From Archivesica marissinica (taxonomy: Eukaryota > Mollusca > Bivalvia > Venerida > Vesicomyidae): a DNA stretch of 64,000 nt. Made by a program: the position numbers and the translations under genes. This document shows positions 14,201 to 29,200 of this stretch, in pieces. The notes under the pieces were generated by a model, which had not been told where the DNA came from, ran no database searches, and was given only the letters and a program-made list of their open reading frames with translations. Numbering within the stretch: the first letter of the stretch is position 1; each line of letters begins with the position of its first letter. The stretch lies in assembly GCA_014843695.1 (NCBI GenBank), contig CM026387.1, positions 79,691,536-79,755,535 of the forward strand, read 5' to 3'.

Positions 14201-17200
14201 AAATCACACACACACAGCCAAATCACACACACACAGCCAAATCACACACACACACACCCAAATCAGTATCCTGTGGGGATAAACAAAAGATCTTACTCTG
14301 ATTGATCTGATATGCGGTTCTGCCGTTACCCCATATGGTTTCAGTTCTATGTCGCCGATGCTCCTGGTCATAGTGAGGCGGCCATTGACATGTGCTACGC
14401 CAAGACTGTTTTCTGAAATGCATCCACCAGCCTCCTTAATTCTTTCGACTTCTTCGTGATCGTCTGGTGAATGGTCATGTGACAACCGAATAGCTTCCCC
14501 TTCACGGCACAGGATTGCACGTGAATCTCCAACGTGACCCACCACTAGTTCTATGTTGTTTCGTAAGAGACAGACAGTGGCTGTAGTACCCGTACTACCA
14601 GTTGAAGCTGTAAATGAAAGCATTCATAGAGAATGCAAATATTACTGAGGAACAGTACATAAATTTACTATGGCAAGCAGGGCCGTCGCTGGAGCTATTT
14701 TGAGGATACGCATTACCAAATATGCGTGTTTGTCGAGTGAGCATAGTGAGCGAGTACGCTAGGGGGGGGTCCGGGGGCATGCCCCCCAGAGATTTTTTGA
14801 AACGAGGAAGCAATTTCCTGCATTTCAATGTATTTTATGTGTAACATACAATTGCAGGACTAAAGTTCTTTTGACAATCCGTATAAAGGTATAAAACAAG
14901 CACACAAAATAGCACAAACTAAATTTCGAGATGAACCATATTTGCAATGGGCTTAACTATTCCACCACTCCACACATCACGGTGCCTATGTATCCCTACT
15001 ACACCCCCACCCCGAGTTTTAATGCATTTTTGGAGTTTTCATTTTTTTCATTTTCTGAGACCAATGATATGCACGTGCGTACTTGCGTATGCCCAGCGAT
15101 GGGCCTGACAACCTACATTTTATCTTACAAAAAAAGATGTGATGTGAATGTACAAACAATATGAATAATTAATTAGAATGGTTATACTAGTAATTTCCAT
15201 GGCGATGGTGCGGGTACAAAACCTATTCTATGCCGATATAACTTAAACTTACATGATATATTTGTGAAGTGTTGGTGGCTGTATGGACACTTCATGCATA
15301 AAGTATCAACTTGATTTTAAAATGTTTGCGAAACAAACCGTATCAACTTATATTAATCACTCTCGTTTATGCGGATGAAAGCGAATGTGAAAAGAAAATG
15401 AATCGTTCTTTTTACTAGTATCAAAAAAGAATAGGGTTTGCTGTTACTTTTTATCAGCTGCATAGTAACTGCATTTTTAAACAAGGTGTATGACAGGGTT
15501 CATTCTAGGTCAGAATTTTTGGGAGAAGTGAGAAAGTACGTGATCGCTTCCTTAAATGGTGTTCTTTAATATACTTCTGCAAAATAGGGTAAAAATGCAC
15601 AGTACAACCATTAAATACAACATTTGAATACCGTAGAAGAGTGCTTTATAATGGGCCCAGTGTATCTTACTAGACAAAATTTTGTTTGAAAATCGTAAAA
15701 ACCAAAATATATATATTTGTTTTGTTTTTTAGGGAGAGGTGGGGCCCCCCTCGGCTGCTTCACAAAGTCACTATGATATTTCAGCATGGTACAGGGTGTT
15801 TTAAAAAAAGTCATACATGTACTGTACCGTATATGTTTTTACTAAATTAAGAGAACTTGTCAAGAATATTTATATCCGCATTACCTTCTTTTGACATGTA
15901 TGGGTTATTATTATTACAGGCCAGACAAACGCCATATGTCCCTAAGTACAGAATGTGTACTTAGGATGTACAAATGCAGACCAGGTAGTTAGGGAGCTCA
16001 GGTGAAAATGTTGGTCTGTTGTCAGATGCAATGATGAATTCATATGTCCGTACCATGACAACTACACTGAGAAAAACAGACTGCTAAATTTGAATACAGA
16101 CCCAGAATGACCCATACATGTAACTATGTTATCATGTTGTTGGATTAATTACATGCATTAGGCTACATTTGGACAGTAACTATACAAGGATACTCATTTT
16201 AGAGGGTATCGATATCTATTGTGCTTAGTTGACTGTAATTTGTTGTTTTGATGGTCAATGTTTTATTATTTAATAATACGGAAAAATGATAATGAATTCA
16301 TTTATAGGTAAGATATGTTTTGGATTACTTTCCATGCTGTTTTCCATTAATAACAGAGCTTCTGGTATCGAAAACCGGCCAATCAATGATAATAAAAATG
16401 TCCATGTACATTTACCTGATGTTTGGGTGGATTGACATTGTAACATTGTTGGTAGAGGCCAGGATGCTTCAGCTGAAGAACAGTCAATTATGACCATTCA
16501 TTTCAGAGATGATGGTGCTTAAAGCTTTTTTGTGGAAGTCGTGGTAGCGCAGTGGATGCGCGTTCACTTCAGGTGTGAAAGGTCCGGAGTTCGAGCCCCG
16601 CTGGAGCCGTTACGATTGTGCCCTTAGGCAAGGCATTTAAATTCCACATTGCCTCTTCTTTCTACTTCATGGCGATGGATTCCATCAGGAATGAGGTCTC
16701 GAGAGTGATTAATATAAGTTGAAAGAACTTGTTTAGCAATCGAGCTAAAATAAATTTGTATAAACTAAAGCTTTTTGTCCAATCCAAACAACTTTTTTTA
16801 ATGTATTAACCTATATTGTAACTTGAATATAATTGGAACAGTTCAATGCTGGGATATGTCGAATAACAAACCAATGATAATTCCTGTGAAGTGTCAACAA
16901 AATTGATCGAACATTGTGAGAGATATTTCGTGCAGCAATTGAGGACATATATCAGACAATGTATGCAAGATGACCCACTGAAAGAGCTAAATATATAATA
17001 CAGCCATGTGGAGAGAATTACCATAAGCTCCTGTAGCTTTCAATTCAATCCACTTGTCTTGATAGATAGTTGTATTGTATGGATGTTATATGTACATATG
17101 TTATATGTCGTGTTTATCTTGATAAATAAAATATGTTTAAACCTATACAGCCATGCAATGATAATTGATTTGGCCATATATTATTCTTTTTATATAACAA

Positions 17201-20200
17201 AAACATTAACATTTGCCTCCACAAAATAGGGTGGGGTGATACACATGTTAATAATGGCTGCAAAAGGGCTATACCAGAAGTATGTCAACATGTATTGTTC
17301 TCTTACATGCTTTATACACAGCACCAACATTTCATGGAATGTGTGTTTGTAGTGTAATCCGAAAGACAATTACTATGACCATAGTGGGGCAGACAGACAA
17401 CCTTACCAGGGGCGTGTCTGGGCCCTTTTTCAGATATCATATGAACAATGCTTTGATTTAGTTGAAGGTTGCTATTTCATACTGAATATTTTTATTCTAG
17501 ATAGCCAGCCGTAGGTGTGGTTTGGATTGTGGTTACAACTCTTAGCCTCCTACATAACACATATTAATTGAAAAAATAATTACTTTAACAAATATATACA
17601 TTTATAAGACTATACCGTGACGATTTCTGTAAAATATTATTTCCATACTTACATTCTAACATTAAACTTTGTATGCTTATGTTCATTTGGTAAACCGTGT
17701 TTTTTTGCGATAAAACAAACTCGAAACCGAAAGTAGGACTTTCCAAGTCGATCGGTCACGCACTTGTTTACAACCGGAACGCATTGTCCGCACTTGTTTA
17801 CATTCGGAATGCATCCTCCCCATGTGTCCCACGTTGTCTTTTTTAATTAAATTACTTGATATGTTGATTCATACCTCTGTTAGCTAAGTCTTTTAGGGAC
17901 ATTTCTACATCCCCGCGAGTGGTTCGACATTGGAGGAAGATAGGTAGGTAGATAGATAGATAGTATTTCATGTTCAAAATATATACGTTGTTTTCTACAT
18001 CCTCTGTTGTTTCACGCATGCGCGCTGTGCGTGTTGACATTTCGTGTGTTGATAAACAAATTCGCGTATACGACAGTTTAAATTTATTGGAATTTTATCG
18101 TTTCTGAACGACTATTTCGATTTTTGTAAACACACACACATTAGTATTTATATTTTACCCAAAACATCCTTTATTACGATTTAATGCTGCTTTAATGTCC
18201 CTGTCTCTATATATGTGCATAGGACCCAATCCGGACAATCTACCTGTAGACATTGTAATGTACACCGAAGGTAAGTTGTCAAGCATTGCTTACTGCAGGA
18301 TGAACGTTCTGCGGTAGCAGTGGATACCGGCATGGCAAGCAGAAAATTTAAGCAGGTAACTACATTTGGGTACAATTCACTATTGACATTTTCCAATGTG
18401 TCATTGTGTTGCTTCTACTATGTGTCTAGCTCTTAACCGACGTTTTTCACATTCAAAGTTCTTGTCAGCACTAAGGTGGACTAGGTTTGCTGGAATCAAG
18501 TACTTGCTGATTCAATCTACTACCTGAAGGTGTCTATCGGATAGTTTCGTAGGTAGGCAGTCAACAAACGGAAAGAACATGTTATGCTTTAAGTAATCGG
18601 AGATTGTATCAGCCAGAGCATTCTGATGATGTTGTTGCCTTCTTTCATCACGTGACCATGGTCGTGAGGGCTCCACGTCCACCGATTCTGCCATCATGAC
18701 AGCCCTCTCATGCACGCAAAGTGACGGTTAATATATTAATATTATTCTTCCAGAGAACATTTGGAAAATCTGAAACTGAAAATTAGTTTGAACATTTTTT
18801 AAGTTGCTTTTTGTGATTTCTCACCATGTAAGTGCGTAAGCCCAGACACAACCTGCTTACGATGTGTGAGTGAATCACTGGACCACAGGTCCGCCCCCTC
18901 CCCACAAAGGTTTCTGATATCTTACGTAGATTGTTTAGAGCCAGATGTCTCGTTAGCAAGTTATTCACATCAATGAAGCTGTGTCGTAGCACCTCCGACA
19001 GGTCTGACGTCCTCGACAACCAGTAACTAATATGATGCTGGATAAATGTCTGCACAAACTCCACAGCTGAGTCACCACCGTGTCCATCAAATATGGCAAA
19101 GTAAAGCAAGTCATCCGAAATGTGCTCAATGGAGAATCTATCCTCATTCACCCTACGCCTTCCCAGCAAACTAGCTTTACCAATGTCATCTGCAGAAAGT
19201 AAACACATCTGTTAAACAATATCAATAGTAAATAAATAAGTGGATTGTTTCGATGTATGATCAAATTATAATTCCTTCAATGATCTTTAAAATCAAATAT
19301 CATTTGATCATTCACGATAATATACAGAAAGCCAACTTCATAATAATAGGTTGCCATGGGTACTTTTGTTCTATGTCTATTTTTAGACTGCCATTAAAAA
19401 TTACCCATATAGTCATGTGACCTACCCATATAAATGCACAAACGGCCCGTGCAAAATCATAGTTATTTTAGCGACCGTTGCTACTAGAAGTGAAATCGTT
19501 CGTGACTTTTTGTGTGGTAAGTTAAATTTTTCTTTGACACGTGATTTGAAGTACCGTGTTATTTCTTCAACGTTGTTGGAGTTTGACTTTATTTAGATTG
19601 AGTTTATTCAATGTACTATTATTATTGTTTTGTGTTATTTCAGTTGCTTCACGGTACTTGTTTTGGTAAACGTTGTTTACACTTTTAACCTCTGTGGTTC
19701 TTGCCCGATACTTAGTCATTCTTGATGGCTACCTCTGAGAATTTGAAGGACGATGTCCTTTCTATATACGAAGAAGGTTCGGATAACGAATGTTCCTTCT
19801 CTGGCTTTGACTCTGGTGACATGCCTCTGCAGCCTAATAATAAACATAGCTCAAAAAAGAGTTTTTCGACAAAAAAATCAAAATCTCCCAAGGTAGCGAG
19901 CATTGTGTCTGTTGTTACTAAAAATAACAAGTCTAAAGCTAAAAATAGCAAAAATGGGAAAATCTGCAATTCCGGTTTAACAGTTTCCGCTTCCGTTTCG
20001 GAAAAAGAATTGACAGTTTTGTCTTAAAAATCGGATAACTTTGTGAATATTGATCATTTATCGCCGGATGATGTTGTCAAATTACGTCGGGTGTTAGGCG
20101 TCGTCTAACCCAGATATGACGACGAACCAGACCTGGGTACCGGGCTGGTTTACGATGTAGACGATAACACATACCATGAGGTTCAGACTCAGAGTATTAG

Positions 20201-23200
20201 TTTCACTGCACAAAAGGTAAATGACCAATTTGCTAATGCATTATTTGAACAAGGGTCAAATTGTGACCATGGTGACCCATCAATTTTACTAGATCAAGAC
20301 GATGACGATGAATATATTTGGAATTTGCCTAAATTAAAAACACCCATAAGGGATGGCAATATTAGCGAGTCTTTGGCTAGTCTGATCGCGACTGCTTGCA
20401 CAAATCAGTGTCAGGTCAATGATGTCATTGAAAAGTATAAAGTCCCAGCTAACTGCGAAAATATGTGCCCACCAAGGGTTAATGATGAGATATGGGGCGA
20501 AATTATGAAACAAAAAAGAGCGCAAATGACTGATAAATCCCTAAGGGATATTCAAGGTCTTGTTATGGCCGGTATTTTACCCAATTTAGAAATGGGGAAG
20601 ACATTAAAACCTTTTGTTTCAAAGGTTCCGCAAATAAAATCGTATATCGCTGATTCTTCGACTATTCTTGGTCAGGTCCAGTTTAATATCAGCGCTAGAA
20701 GACGCTATCTCTTAATAACTCCTTATAAAGCCATAGTTGTGTCCGAATTACTGATTACCGGCTCAATATTGAACTCCTAGTTAACGGTCATATCATCCAT
20801 TGTGCCAGGCAGTTATAATATTATAATACAATAATTTATGATACATTATGAAACATTACTTATTTTAAATACAGACCACAATAGTACACATTATTACATT
20901 GTCTTGTAGAACAGGATATCATATACATAAATATGTATTGTTACCATTTTGCAATTTTATTCCATTCACAGTACAATGCCCATTGTTTAAATTGTGTAAA
21001 GTTATTGCATTACATTGTAATTGCTTAAAGCGACACTACATCAATGAAAATGCAAATTTCTACAGAATGTAATTTCCTATTATATGGTATAATTTTCCCC
21101 CAAATATTTGTCTCAAAAACTGAGTATTTCAACTAATAAACAAACGTCGTATACACGGTTTGTTTACATAACAAAATAATTGTAATAAACATCCATGCGT
21201 AATACAACGAGTGTATCCTGAATAACACGATTTATGGTATCGATTGCCGTTGTATCTCACAGTTGTGTTTGTAGACTAATCTTAGTTAAATTATCTCTAA
21301 CCGACATTATCTCGTGTTTAGTATTGACTCCGATGACAAACACACTTCAATTCAGGAGCATGGATGACCGTTATATGAAATCCTACTTTCTATTTTGAAA
21401 GTTTGTAGACCACAAAAACACTGTTTATTGATTCAATGTTAGTGTTCGAATGTATTCGGAAGAATTTATAGTAGCAATGCATGTGTACGTGAAAAAATAC
21501 ATTTTATTTGCTTTTTGCGATGTAATGTCGCTTTAATTATTCTTCTAGAAATGTGTCGAGTACTTTACTGTGACATGGTTTATATTGGATTAGATATTTT
21601 GCCACCAAGTGTGTAGTACAGACTGCATATTGGATTAGATAGTTTCCCACCAAGTGTGTAGTACAGACTGCATATTGGATTAGATATGTTGCCACCAAGT
21701 GTGTAGTACAGACTGCATATTGGATTAGATAGTTTGCCAGCAAGTGTGTAGTACAGACTGCATATTGGATTAGATAGTTTCCCACCAAGTGTGTAGTACA
21801 GAGTGCATATTGGATTAGATAGTTTCCCACCAAGTGTGTAGTACAGACTGCATATTGGATTAGATAGTTTCCCACCAAGTGTGTAGTACAGACTGCATAT
21901 TGGATTAGATAGTTTCCCACCAAGTGTGTAGTACAGACTGCATATTGGATTAGATAGTTTGCCAGCAAGTGTGTAGTACAGACTGCATATTGGATTAGAT
22001 AGTTTGCCAGCAAGTGTTAGTACAGACTGCATATTGGATTAGATAGTTTGCCAGCAAGTGTGTAGTACAGACTGCATATTGGATTAGATAGTTTGCCAGC
22101 AAGTGTGTAGTACAGACTGCATATTTAACCTATTGATAGGGCATTAAGCCATTGGGAAGATTTATTTTAAATATTCATTAATGCATTTGGTCAAGATTTT
22201 GGTTTTGAAATATTTAGTGTATAAACACAGTCAAACCTGTTACCTGTGTTAGTGGTCGCCTCCATTAAGCAGTCAGTTGCCAGATTCTCAGTATATTGTT
22301 TTTATTATACAGTTGTCCTCTATTAAGCAGCCACTTTCTGTGATTTATTGGCTGCTTAAGACAGGTATGACTGTATATATAGTTATTATCAGTATCGTTA
22401 AACTCTTTTCTTCCCCTAGTATGCAACAATGTTGGCTTGTATGTGGATATATAATATCAAACGCTAGTGTGTCAAAAATGAAATTTTGACAGTCCAAATA
22501 CACAAACTAACCAATTCCTAACCCAAGCGACACATTTCCTAACCACTTACAATGTGGTAAGCAGAAAACTAAATCTATAATTCATAATCATATACATGTA
22601 CATGCAGGGTTCTCGCTGTCGGGTGCCAATTCCAACAAAAAGCAAATATTGGTGCTAAATTTTGTGAATTGGCGAAAATATTTGTGGCAACCTTTTTTTT
22701 AATTATTTTTTTTTGGCACATGTTTTGTCAAATACATGGCTTCAAATATTATGGCTATAATTTTATGATTATTAAACTATATGGCTCTTAGTTGGCCCCA
22801 ATTTTTTTAAATTGGCTCCAGTGTTTTTTAATTGGCGACAGAAGTGGCGCAGACAAACATTCAGACAGAGTGAACCCTGCATATGTATATTTATCACAGT
22901 GCTAACTTCAATAAACCACCACTGCAAAGTTATTAGTGATTTTGTAAATATATACCAGAGGGAATTTACTAACATTAATTTAAGAAAACCAGTTGTTCGG
23001 CAGATACATGAGTATTTTTTACAGACAGATCTGTAGTCCAGTGGTTGCACGCTGGAATGGTAATCCAGGCATCGCAGGTTCGATCCCATGTCTGACCATA
23101 ATAAAATTAACAGTCTTTCAGATGGGACTTTAAACCGAGGTCTAGTGTCGGTGCTGTACACTGTGCACGTAAAAGAACCAGAGGAGACTCTGAAATGGGG

Positions 23201-26200
23201 ATCTGTCTGTATCATTGCACTATCCTCCAAAAATCTAAAAGGACTAATCTCTTCAGGAGGCGTCGCTGATATGGGCAACCGGTAGCGACGATAAATAAAC
23301 GTAAAACACACATACATGTGGAAAATGGAAACACAAATGTATAAGAAAGGGGGGAAAATGGAAATACAAATGTATAAGAAAGGGGAAATGGAAATACAAA
23401 TGTATAAGAAAGGTGGAAATGGAAATACAAATGTATAAGAAAGGTGGAAATACAAATGTATAAGAAAGGTGGAAATGGAAATACAAATGTATAAGAAAGG
23501 TGGAAATGGAAATACAAATGTATCAGAAAGGGGAAAATGGAAATACAAATGTATAAGAAAGGTGGAAATGGAAATACAAATGTATCAGAAAGATGGAAAT
23601 GAAAATACAAATGTATAAGAAAGGGGAAATGGAAATACAAATGTATCAGAAAGGTGGAAATGAAAATACAAATGTATAAGAAAGGTGGAAATGGAAATAC
23701 AAATGTATAAGAAAGATGGAAATGGAAATACAAATGTATCAGAAAGGGGAAAATGGAAATACAAATGTATAAGAAAGGTGGAAATGGAAATACAAATGTA
23801 TCAGAAAGATGGAAATGAAAATACAAATGTATAAGAAAGGGGAAATGGAAATACAAATGTATCAGAAAGGTGGAAATGAAAATACAAATGTATAAGAAAG
23901 GTGGAAATGGAAATACAAATGTATAAGAAAGGGGAAATGGAAATACAAATGTATAAGAAAGGTGGAAATGAAAATGTATGAGAAAGGTGGAAATGGAAAT
24001 ACAAATGTATTATGTATTAGAAAGATGGAAATGGAAATACAAATGTATTATGTATTAGAAAGATGGAAATGGAAATACAAATGTATTAGAAAGGTGGAAA
24101 TGAAAATACAAATGTATTATGTATTAGAAATATGGAAATGGAAATACAAATGAATAAGAAAGGTGGAAAATGGAAATACAAATGAATAAGAAAGGTGGAA
24201 AATGGAAATACAAATGTATAAGAAAGGTGGAAATGAAAATACAAATGTATAAGAAAGGTGGAAATGGAAATACAAATGTATAAGAAAGGGGGGAAATGGA
24301 AATACAAATGTATCAGAAAGGGGAAAATGGAAATACAAATGTATAAGAAAGGTGGAAATGGAAATACAAATGTATAAGAAAGGTGGAAATGAAAATACAA
24401 ATGTATAAGAAAGATGGAAATGAAAATACAAATGTATAAGAAAGGTGGAAATGAAAATACAAATGTATAAGAAAGGTGGAAATGGAAATACAAATGTATA
24501 AGAAAGGGGGGAAATGGAAATACAAATGTATCAGAAAGGGGAAAATGGAAATACAAATGTATAAGAAAGGTGGAAATGGAAATACAAATGTATAAGAAAG
24601 GTGGAAATGAAAATACAAATGTATAAGAAAGATGGAATGAAATACAAATGTATAAGAAAGGTGGAAATGAAAATACAAATGTATAAGAAAGGTGGAAATG
24701 AAAATACAAATGTATAAGAAAGGTGGAAATGAAAATACAAATGTATAAGAAAGGTGGAAATGGAAATACAAATGTATAAGAAAGGTGGAAATGAAATACA
24801 AATGTATAAGAAAGGTGGAAATGAAAATACAAATGTATAAGAAAGGTGGAAATGAAAATACAAATGTATAAGAAAGGTGGAAATGGAAATACAAATGTAT
24901 AAGAAAGGGGGGAAATGGAAATACAAATGTATCAGAAAGGGGAAAATGGAAATACAAATGTATAAGAAAGGTGGAAATGGAAATACAAATGTATAAGAAA
25001 GGTGGAAATGAAAATACAAATGTATAAGAAAGGTGGAAATGGAAATACAAATGTATAAGAAAGGTGGAAATGAAAATACAAATGTATAAGAAAGGTGGAA
25101 ATGGAAATACAAATGTATAAGAAAGGTGGAAATGGAAATACAAATGTATAAGAAAGGTGGAAATGAAATACAAATGTATAAGAAAGGTGGAAATGAAAAT
25201 ACAAATGTATAAGAAAGGTGGAAATGAAAATACAAATGTATAAGAAAGGGGGGAAATGGAAATACAAATGTATCAGAAAGGGGAAAATGGAAATACAAAT
25301 GTATAAGAAAGGTGGAAATGGAAATACAAATGTATAAGAAAGGTGGAAATGAAAATACAAATGTATAAGAAAGGTGGAAATGGAAATACAAATGTATAAG
25401 AAAGGGGAAATGGAAATACAAATGTATAAGAAAGGTGGAAATGAAAATGTATGAGAATGGTGGAAATGGAAATACAAATGTATAAGAAAGGGGGAAATGG
25501 AAATACAAATGTATCAGAAAGATGGAAATGAAAATACAAATGTATAAGAAAGGGGAAATGGAAATACAAATGTATCAGAAAGGTGGAAATGAAAATACAA
25601 ATGTATAAGAAAGGTGGAAATGGAAATACAAATGTATAAGAAAGGGGAAATACAAATGTATCAGAAAGATGGAAATGAAAATACAAATGTATAAGAAAGG
25701 TGGAAATGGAAATACAAATGTATAAGAAAGGGGAAATGGAAATACAAATGTATAAGAAAGGTGGAAATGGAAATACAAATGTATAAGAAAGGTGGAAATG
25801 GAAATACAAATGTATAAGAAAGGTGGAAATGGAAATACAAATGTATAAGAAAGGTGGAAATGGAAATACAAATGTATAAGAAAGGTGGAAATGGAAATAC
25901 AAATGTATAAGAAAGGTGGAAATGAAAATACAAATGTATAAGAAAGGTGGAAATGGAAATACAAATGTATAAGAAAGGGGAAATGGAAATACAAATGTAT
26001 AAGAAAGGTGGAAATGAAAATGTATGAGAAAGGTGGAAATGGAAATACAAATGTATTAGAAAGATGGAAATGGAAATGTATGAGAAAGGTGGAAATGGAA
26101 ATACAAATGTATAAGAAAGGTGGAAATGGAAATACAAATGTATAAGAAAGGGGAAAATGGAAATACAAATGAATAAGAAAGGTGGAAAATGGAAATACAA

Positions 26201-29200
26201 ATGTATAAGGGGAAATGGAAATACAAATGTATAAGAAAGGTGGAAATGAAAATACAAATGTATAAGAAAGATGGAAATGAAAATACAAATGTATAAGAAA
26301 GGTGGAAATGAAAATACAAATGTATAAGAAAGGTGGAAATGGAAATACAAATGTATAAGAAAGGGGTGGAAATACAAATGTATAGAAAGGAAATGGAAAT
26401 ACAAATGTATAAGAAAGGTGGAAATGGAAATACAAATGTATAAGAAAGGTGGAAATGAAAATACAAATGTATAAGAAAGGTGGAAATGGAAATACAAATG
26501 TATAAGAAAGGGGAAATGGAAATACAAATGTATAAGAAAGGTGGAAATGAAAATGTATGAGAAAGGTGGAAATGGAAATACAAATGTATAAGAAAGGGGG
26601 AAATGGAAATACAAATGTATAAGAAAGGTGGAAATGGAAATACAAATGTATAAGAAAGGGGAAAATGGAAATACAAATGAATAAGAAAGGTGGAAATGGA
26701 AATACAAATGTATAAGAAAGGGGAAATGGAAATACAAATGTATAAGAAAGATGGAAATGAAAATACAAATGTATAAGAAAGGTGGAAATGAAAATACAAA
26801 TGTATAAGAAAGGTGGAAATGGAAATACAAATGTATAAGAAAGGGGGAAATGGAAATACAAATGTATCAGAAAGGGGAAAATGGAAATACAAATGTATAA
26901 GAAAGGTGGAAATGGAAATACAAATGTATAAGAAAGGTGGAAATGAAAATACAAATGTGAAATACAAATGTATAAGAAAGGTGGAAATGAAAATACAAAT
27001 GTATAAGAAAGGTGGAAATGGAAATACAAATGTATAAGAAAGGTGGAAATGGAAATACAAATGTATAAGAAAGGTGGAAATGAAAATACAAATGTATAAG
27101 AAAGGTGGAAATGAAAATACAAATGTATAAGAAAGGTGGAAATGAAAATACAAATGTATAAGAAAGGGGGAAATGGAAATACAAATGTATAGAAAGGGGA
27201 AAATGGAAATACAAATGTATAAGAAAGGGGAAATGGAAATACAAATGTATAAGAAAGGTGGAAATGAAAATGTATGAGAAAGGTGGAAATGGAAATACAA
27301 ATGTATAAGAAAGGGGAAATGAAAATACAAATGTATAAGAAAGGTGGAAATGGAAATACAAATGTATAAGAAAGGGGAAATGGAAATACAAATGTATAAG
27401 AAAGGTGGGAAAGTGTTGGGGTGTTGTTGGGGGGAAATGAAATACAAATGTATAAGAAAGGGGAAATGGAAATACAAATGTATAAGAAAGGGGGGAAATG
27501 GAAATACAAATGTATAAGAAAGGGGGGAAATGGAAATACAAATGTATCAGAAAGGGGAAAATGGAAATACAAATGTATAAGAAAGGTGGAAATGGAAATA
27601 CAAATGTATAAGAAAGTAGCCATGATTTATAATCTCAGCTTGCAGAACATTCTATGCAAACACATAATGAGGCTTTAAGTTACCGTTAACTAAATTAAAA
27701 ACTGGCTTTAGTGGAAGTCGTGACAGCACAGTGGATGCACGTTCGCTTCAGGTGCGAAAGGTATGGAGTTTGAGTCCCGTTGGAGCCGTTACGATTGTGC
27801 CCTTAGGCAAGGCATTTAAATTACACGTTGCCTCTTCTCTCCCTCGTGGCGATGGATTCCATCAGGAATGAGGTCTCGAGAGTGATTAATATAAGTTTTA
27901 AGAACTTGTTTCGCAATCAAGCTAAAAGTAAATTTGTATAAAAACTAGCTTAACCTTGACTAAACCAGTGGCTCAACAGGACTGGAGCAAAGCAATTTGG
28001 GAGAATTTGTCCACCTGATCTGCTTCACTTATCCCTATGTTGAGGCAGGGTTCATTCTAGGTCAGAATTTTTGGGAGAAGTGAGAAAGATTGTGTCCTTA
28101 AATGGTGTTCTTTAATATACTTCTGCAAAATAGGGTTAAAATGCACAGTACAACCATTAAATACAACATTTGAATAGAAGGAGTGCTTTATAATGGGCCA
28201 GTGTATCTTACTAGATAAAATTGTGTTTGAAAGTCGTAAACACCAAAAATGTTTTTTTTGGGATTTTTTTAGGGAGAAGTGCCCTAGAGGGCGAAGTCGG
28301 TCCCTAGGGCGACAATTTCGCCCACATTGTCCTCTAGAATGATCCCTGTGAGTGTGATGGGTTTTTTATATGGAACATGGGATTCTAGCTTGAGCCAACA
28401 AAGCCTCCATTGTATAATTAATTATGTTAACCATCTCACTAATGACCAAGTTTAGGATCAATGTGATTCCATTTTATTTTTGAACAAATACATTCTTGAA
28501 TTTGTTTACATAGTTAGTGTTCTAAATGTTTGATGATAGCCAAGAAATGTAAGCTTGTGCAATGATTGCAAAGTGAGAAGCATACTAGTTCAACTTTAAT
28601 CAAATCCATTTTAGGTATCTCAACTTGTGACTATTCACTCTCTTAAGACCTTGTTCCTCATGGAATCCATCATTATGAGATAGAGAGAAGACACAATATG
28701 GATCTTGCCAAAGGACATCACCATCACCTGTAGTGGAAGTCGTGACCAGCGCAGTACTGAGTAGATGCGCGTTCGCTTCAGGTGCAAAGGGTCCAAAGTT
28801 CGAGCTCCGCTGGAGCCGTTACGATTGTGCCCTTAGACGAGGCATTTAAATTCCACGTTGCCTCTTCTCTCTCCCTCGTGGCGATGGATTCCATCAGGAA
28901 TGAGGTTTTGAGAGTGATTAATATAAGTTGAAATAACTTGTTTTGAAATCAAGCTAAAATAATGTGTATAAAAAAATAAGGACATCACCACCATTGTTCA
29001 GACGGTGCAATATACTGTAACGGTAATGTGAACTCAAACATCAAAGGGGAAATTCTTACCAATTGGAATTTCTGGGATAAGCCTTCCCTTTGCGATACTT
29101 TTCTCTATATCTATAGTCATCTCCAACCTGCTGTTCCACGCTCCGAGTGTGTCAAAGTTCACGCCCTTCTGTCGATGTCCTTTGTTCTCGGGGTCAGACA

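Noticed and set aside
16541..16610. tRNA gene at the start of the SINE family 2 copies (also at 27720, 28742, 56160)
   Set aside because: The A and B boxes are present, but the acceptor stem does not close and the sequence continues into a common SINE body in every copy.
21537..22032. Two minus-strand 150-codon frames with a 15-residue repeat
   Set aside because: They follow from the 45-bp minisatellite, a multiple of three without stops.
25575..27623. 682-codon open frame on the minus strand, and other long frames in 22772-27541
   Set aside because: They are the stop-free translation of the 31-bp minisatellite with a 31-residue period. No start context, domain or splice structure; they lie within a PPM1K intron.
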